Below are positions 28,237 to 32,765 of a stretch of 32,765 nucleotides of DNA, piece after piece (positions within the stretch are counted from its first letter, which is position 1; each line of letters opens with the position of its first letter). A program made the position numbers and the translations under genes. A model generated the notes under the pieces. The model was given only the letters and a program-made list of their open reading frames with translations, was not told the origin of the DNA and made no database searches. Location of the stretch: positions 1 through 32,765 of the forward strand of contig JARXAU010000079.1 of NCBI GenBank assembly GCA_029865675.1. Reading direction: 5' to 3'. This DNA comes from Rhodoferax sp. GTDB lineage: Bacteria; Pseudomonadota; Gammaproteobacteria; Burkholderiales; Burkholderiaceae_C.

Positions 28237-29115
28237 TTACAACACCGCAGTCATCAGTATCCAACCTTCTTGGTGGTCCGAGACGCGGAGTGCGCAATGG
28301 GGCGCGTAAGCCTGCACCAGCTCCTCAGCCTGGCGCTCCAAAATGCCCGCAAGTACCAGCTGGCCACCGCTTGCAACGTGGGCGCATAGCAAGGGCGCGA
28401 GCACTTTCAGTGGCGAGGCAAGAATGTTGGCCAATACCAAACCGTATTGACCCTGCGCGCGCTCTGGCAGGCCAGCGTCCAAGTGCGTATGGTTTGCAAG
28501 CGCGTTGCGCTCGGTGGAGTCAACCGCCGCCGGGTCAATGTCCACCGCCAAAACCTGTGCTGCAGCAAACTTCGCTGCCGCGATGGCCAAGATTCCAGAG
28601 CCGCAGCCATAGTCGAGCACGCGTTGCGGCATCGGATGGCTGGCAATCCAGCGCAAGCACATGCGGGTGGTTGGGTGGGTGCCTGTGCCAAATGCGAGTC
28701 CGGGGTCTAGCCGGATTACCGTGTGCGCGGATTCGGGTGGCGTGTGCCAAGTAGGGACGATCCAGAACGTAGGCGTGATGGCCACTGGCGCAAACTGCGA
28801 CTGTGTCAGCCGTACCCAGTCCTCGTCCGGTACCGCCACGGTGCCCAAAAGGCTGCAGTCTTCAAAAAAGTCTTGTGCCTGCAAAATCGAGCCTGCTTGA
28901 GTTGCCGCACGATCATTCGTAAACAAGGCACTTAGGCGCGATCGTTGCCAGCCGTCTTTGGGTGCTGGCATTCCAGGTTCGCCAAACAGAGCAATTTCAG
29001 CGTCGGTTTGCGCATCCGCGTCTTCTACGCTGACGCTGAGCGCGTCCAGGGCTTCGAGCGCATCACTCAAGGCTTCTACCCGGTGTTCCGGGCACATCAG
29101 GCGCAGTTCAAACAT
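28237..29115 (-). CDS. prmA: ribosomal protein L11 methyltransferase
   Basis: MFELRLMCPEHRVEALSDALEALDALSVSVEDADA; IRLDPGLAFGTGTHPTTRMCLRWI; RVLDYGCGSGILAIAAAKFAAAQVLAVDIDPAAV; LANILASPL. Confidence 0.96.
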   Translation of the reverse strand: MFELRLMCPEHRVEALSDALEALDALSVSVEDADAQTDAEIALFGEPGMPAPKDGWQRSRLSALFTNDRAATQAGSILQAQDFFEDCSLLGTVAVPDEDWVRLTQSQFAPVAITPTFWIVPTWHTPPESAHTVIRLDPGLAFGTGTHPTTRMCLRWIASHPMPQRVLDYGCGSGILAIAAAKFAAAQVLAVDIDPAAVDSTERNALANHTHLDAGLPERAQGQYGLVLANILASPLKVLAPLLCAHVASGGQLVLAGILERQAEELVQAYAPHCALRVSDHQEGWILMTAVL

Positions 29116-29123
29116 GGCAGATT

Positions 29124-30473
29124 TCAGCGTTTGTGCTGCTCCAGCCAATGTTCTAGGTAGTGGATATTGGTGCCTCCAGCCATGAATTTGGCATCCACCA
29201 TCAGCTCGCGGTGCAGCGGGATGTTGGTCTTGATGCCTTCCACTGCGGTTTCCAACAATGCGGTGCGCATGCGCGCCAGCGCTTGTTCGCGGGTGTCACC
29301 GTGGACTATGAGTTTGCCAATCATGGAGTCGTAGTTGGGCGGCACAAAGTAATTGGTGTAGATGTGCGAGTCCACCCGCACGCCCGGTCCGCCTGGCGCG
29401 TGCCAAGTGGTGATCCGGCCTGGAGAGGGTGTGAAGTTGTAGGGATCTTCGGCATTGATGCGGCACTCAATGGCGTGTCCATGTATCGTAATTTGTCGTT
29501 GGGTGAAGGGCAGTTTTTCTCCTGCAGCCACCATGATCTGGGTCTTGACGATGTCGATACCCGTGACCAACTCGGTCACGGGATGCTCGACTTGCACCCT
29601 CGTGTTCATCTCAATAAAGTAAAACTCACCCGCCTCGTACAAAAACTCGAAGGTGCCCGCGCCCCGGTAGCCCATTTTTTTACACGCAGTCACGCAGCGC
29701 TCACCGATGCGTTCAATGAGTTTGCGATTGATGCCGGGTGCGGGCGCTTCTTCAAGAATTTTTTGGTGGCGCCGCTGCATGGAGCAGTCGCGCTCCCCCA
29801 GATACACCGCGTTTTTAAAGGTGTCTGCCAGCACCTGAATCTCGATGTGGCGCGGGTTCTGGAGGAACTTTTCCATGTATACCGAAGGGTTGCCGAAGGC
29901 TGCACCGGCTTCAGCCTTTGTCATGGTGACCGCGTTGACAAGAGCCGCCTCGGTGTGCACCACCCGCATACCGCGCCCGCCGCCGCCGCCTGCGGCTTTG
30001 ATGATGACGGGGTAGCCCACTGTTTTGGCGATGCGCCGAATTTGGACCGCATCGTCAGGCAACTCGCCCTCGGACCCCGGCACACAAGGGACGCCCGCGC
30101 GGATCATGGCTTGCTTGGCGGACACCTTATCGCCCATCAGGCGGATCGACTCTGGTGTCGGGCCAATAAACTGGAAACCGCTTTTTTCGACCCGTTCCGC
30201 AAAATCGGCGTTTTCGCTCAAAAACCCATAGCCTGGGTGAATGGCCTCCGCATCGGTGACCTCTGCCGCAGAGATGATGGCCGGCATATTGAGGTAGCTC
30301 AGGCTGGATGCGGCAGGTCCGATACACACCGCCTCTTCTGCCAAGCGCACGTACTTGGCGTCCCGGTCTGCCTCTGAGTACACCATCACCGCTTTGACAC
30401 CCAACTCGCGGCAAGCGCGTTGGATTCGCAGGGCAATTTCGCCACGGTTGGCGATCAGGATTTTTTTGAACAT
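29124..30473 (-). CDS. accC: acetyl-CoA carboxylase biotin carboxylase subunit
   Basis: [81 protein letters not shown]. Confidence 0.98.
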   Translation of the reverse strand: MFKKILIANRGEIALRIQRACRELGVKAVMVYSEADRDAKYVRLAEEAVCIGPAASSLSYLNMPAIISAAEVTDAEAIHPGYGFLSENADFAERVEKSGFQFIGPTPESIRLMGDKVSAKQAMIRAGVPCVPGSEGELPDDAVQIRRIAKTVGYPVIIKAAGGGGGRGMRVVHTEAALVNAVTMTKAEAGAAFGNPSVYMEKFLQNPRHIEIQVLADTFKNAVYLGERDCSMQRRHQKILEEAPAPGINRKLIERIGERCVTACKKMGYRGAGTFEFLYEAGEFYFIEMNTRVQVEHPVTELVTGIDIVKTQIMVAAGEKLPFTQRQITIHGHAIECRINAEDPYNFTPSPGRITTWHAPGGPGVRVDSHIYTNYFVPPNYDSMIGKLIVHGDTREQALARMRTALLETAVEGIKTNIPLHRELMVDAKFMAGGTNIHYLEHWLEQHKR

Positions 30474-30486
30474 TTCGGTGCGTGGC

Positions 30487-30942
30487 CTATTCGATGGTCA
30501 GCAACGATTGCCCGTATTCCACCGCCTGGCCGTTTTCGCACAGTATTTGGGTGACTTTGCCTGCTTTGCCGGCCTCGATTTCGTTCAGGATCTTCATGGC
30601 CTCAATGATGCAGATCGTGTCGCCCGCCTTGACCATGTCACCCACTTCAACAAACGACTTGGCACCTGGCGAAGCCGACCTGTAAAAGGTCCCGACCATA
30701 GGCGATTTGACTGCGTGCAGCGCGGGTGCCTCGGCTGCTGCGACTTCGGCGGGGAGAGCGGCCAGTGCCGATGGCACCACTGCGCTTGGCGTCATCGGCA
30801 CTGGCGCTGGTGCGTAGCCTTGGACCACGGCGTTGGAGCCTTTGACGATGCGAACCTTACCCTCTGCCTCAGTAATCTCCAGCTCCGAGACATTGGAGTC
30901 CGAAACCAGATCGATCAGAGTTTTGAGTTTTCGTAAGTCCAT
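30487..30942 (-). CDS. accB: acetyl-CoA carboxylase biotin carboxyl carrier protein
   Basis: [79 protein letters not shown]. Confidence 0.97.
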   Translation of the reverse strand: MDLRKLKTLIDLVSDSNVSELEITEAEGKVRIVKGSNAVVQGYAPAPVPMTPSAVVPSALAALPAEVAAAEAPALHAVKSPMVGTFYRSASPGAKSFVEVGDMVKAGDTICIIEAMKILNEIEAGKAGKVTQILCENGQAVEYGQSLLTIE

Positions 30943-31108
30943 GGGGTCTCCCTCAGTGTGTGTCCACCTGCTGGCGAACCTGTCTTAAAAAATACTCAAC
31001 AATTTGCAATTTGTGCTAAATGTCAGCAAAATTCGACAAATTAGTTGAAAAACGCGAATTCTTCTGGTTTTCGCGCCGGGCGGGTAAAGCGTTTACGCTT
31101 CAGTCAGA

Positions 31109-31726
31109 CTATTTTAGACCACGCAACAAGGCCAAATCGTTGGCGTCGAGCTGCCCCATTTTTCTCTGAATGATGCCGCCCTTCGCATTGAGGGTCACAG
31201 AAAAAGGTAGCCCTCCCGAAAGGTTCCCCAAGGCTTTGCTCAGTTCCGTGCCGCCAAAACCCGCCATAGCGACGGGGAATGCCAATGGATTGCGGGCCAG
31301 AAATGACAGCACCAAAGCGGGCTTGTCCACCGCCAAACCCAGCACTTGCCAGCCGTTAGCTTGATTTTGTTGAAAAAAGGCATTAATTAGCGGGAGTTCT
31401 TCCACGCATGGCGGGCACCATGTCGCCCAGAAATTAATCAGCAGTGGACGCCCTTGGAGTGATTGCATTGATAGCGCCCCGCCCGACGGTGTGCGCCACT
31501 TCAGATCCCAAAAGTCGGGAACGGCAGCGGTAACTGCGGGCGCTTCAGGTGGCATATTGCGCATCCAGGACGCGGTCATGCCTGCGCCCACCGCCGTGAT
31601 GGCAGCTCCCACCAGAATCGCTCGACGTGGTAAGCGCGCCAATGCCGCTTGTACCTCGCTGGTGTGGGCGCTCGGTTCGCCGGGCGGATGTTTAAACGCG
31701 GACTCAGGATCAAAGTGCTGGTTCAT
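31109..31726 (-). CDS. TlpA-like thioredoxin-family protein
   Basis: N-terminal TM; LLINFWATWCPPCVEELPLINAFFQQNQANGWQVLGLAVDK. Confidence 0.92.
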   Translation of the reverse strand: MNQHFDPESAFKHPPGEPSAHTSEVQAALARLPRRAILVGAAITAVGAGMTASWMRNMPPEAPAVTAAVPDFWDLKWRTPSGGALSMQSLQGRPLLINFWATWCPPCVEELPLINAFFQQNQANGWQVLGLAVDKPALVLSFLARNPLAFPVAMAGFGGTELSKALGNLSGGLPFSVTLNAKGGIIQRKMGQLDANDLALLRGLK

Positions 31727-32316
31727 GGGGATGTATTTTCCATCAGGCGTTGAAGGGCGGCCGCATCACCCCGGGGACTGCGGCCCCGGGAATCCGGGTG
31801 CAGGGCACCGCGGATATCGTCCAGGTCATAAACCATCAAGTGCACGCCCATGTTTTGTCCTAGCGTCTCGCTGCGGACATGCACGCTGAGTGCGTCCACC
31901 AGCGTGCCCTGAAAGCCCGGCACCGAGCGTGCTTCAAAGCGCACGCCCATATCTATCAGTGCGATTTCTGCCGCTTTCGAGTCTTCGCAAAACAGCTGCA
32001 GGTAGATGTCAGAGTTCCGGGTGGCGGTGCCGCGCCAGACCGCGCCGCCCAAATAGGGCTGGAAGCGCGCCAGTCTCTGCATCCACTCCAAGGCCAGTTC
32101 GCGCAGCGCGCGCAACTCTTGCGGCTGGGTGTCTGCACAGAACAGTGCGATGTATTCCTCGACCGCCGCTTCCACTTGGTCGTTGTCGGGCAAGCCGCCG
32201 CGCCCGCCCGCGCCGAGCTGTTTGGCGGCGCGGCGCTTGGCGGCGCCGTAGTCCAGACCCTCCTCCACAATCATCCGGGCTGCGGCTGCCGCGATCTCAG
32301 CTTGGTAACTTTCCAT
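31723..32316 (-). CDS. conserved hypothetical protein
   Basis: MESYQAEIAAAAARMIVEEGLDYGAAKRRAAKQLGAGGRGGLPDNDQVEAAVEEYIALF...; UspA-unrelated conserved betaproteobacterial-type protein; ATG 32316 chosen over ORF-track 32736, which is antisense to mpl. Confidence 0.8.
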   Translation of the reverse strand: MESYQAEIAAAAARMIVEEGLDYGAAKRRAAKQLGAGGRGGLPDNDQVEAAVEEYIALFCADTQPQELRALRELALEWMQRLARFQPYLGGAVWRGTATRNSDIYLQLFCEDSKAAEIALIDMGVRFEARSVPGFQGTLVDALSVHVRSETLGQNMGVHLMVYDLDDIRGALHPDSRGRSPRGDAAALQRLMENTSP

Positions 32317-32376
32317 GCGCGCATTGTGCCCGCCCGTGCCGGCAGGTGCCCCGGGGTGGGTGGCTAAACTCGCGCG

Positions 32377-32765
32377 ATGCATATTCATATATTGGGCATT
32401 TGCGGCACTTTCATGGGCGGTTTGGCGGCGCTGGCGCGTGAAGCGGGCCACCGGGTGACCGGTTGCGACGCCGGGGTCTACCCGCCCATGAGTGACCAGT
32501 TGCGTGCGTTGGGAATTGATCTGATTGAGGGTTTTGGCGCCGACCAGCTGGCGATCAAGCCCGATATGTTTGTGATTGGCAACACTGTGAGCCGCAGCCG
32601 CACAGAGGCCGGCGCGGCTAAGTTCCCGCTGATTGAAGCTATTTTGGACGCCGGTGCGCCCTACACCAGCGGCCCGCAGTGGCTCGCTGAACACGTCTTG
32701 CAGGGCCGCCACGTGCTGGCCGTGGCCGGTACCCATGGCAAAACCACCACCACCGCCATGCTGAC
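32377..32765 (+). CDS. mpl: UDP-N-acetylmuramate:L-alanyl-gamma-D-glutamyl-meso-diaminopimelate ligase (partial)
   Basis: Read directly: MHIHILGICGTFMGGLAALAREAGHRVTGCDAGVYPPMSDQLRALGIDLIEGF...VAGTHGKTTTTAML, Mur ligase ATP-binding motif. Open at window end. Confidence 0.95.
   Translation, partial: MHIHILGICGTFMGGLAALAREAGHRVTGCDAGVYPPMSDQLRALGIDLIEGFGADQLAIKPDMFVIGNTVSRSRTEAGAAKFPLIEAILDAGAPYTSGPQWLAEHVLQGRHVLAVAGTHGKTTTTAML

Noticed and set aside
1-32765. CRISPR array, IS element or prophage
   Set aside because: No regularly spaced direct repeats, transposase, integrase or phage structural gene seen on either strand.

Overview
This is a GC-rich chromosomal window, most consistent with a betaproteobacterium of the Burkholderiales/Comamonadaceae type (an inference from gene content and order, not tested). 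Most of it is housekeeping: a partial SDR, DUF2147, TetR regulator, UbiH-type monooxygenase, DsbC-like protein, M61 peptidase, two divergent crotonases, tRNA-Met(CAU), miaB, lipocalin, ffh, a CcsA/YpjD-like protein, ampD, nrdA/nrdB, a histone H1-like protein, DUF3426, prmA, accC, accB, a TlpA-like thioredoxin and a partial mpl. The points most worth a second look are: (1) an in-frame amber codon in nrdA with the same frame and conserved protein continuing after it; (2) a tightly overlapping four-gene photolyase/cryptochrome operon whose last gene seems to have its two photolyase domains in swapped order; (3) an AT-richer accessory block (about 6.06-9.7 kb) with a ParD/ParE-like toxin-antitoxin pair, a Tat-signal orphan protein with a hydrophobic C-terminus and a membrane-anchored Sel1-like orphan protein; (4) regulatory structure: tandem NrdR-like boxes, an operator-like palindrome upstream of the toxin-antitoxin pair, tandem operator-like repeats next to the TetR gene, and an 11-bp perfect hairpin between nrdA and nrdB. 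All calls come from reading the sequence and remembered family motifs; no searches were run.
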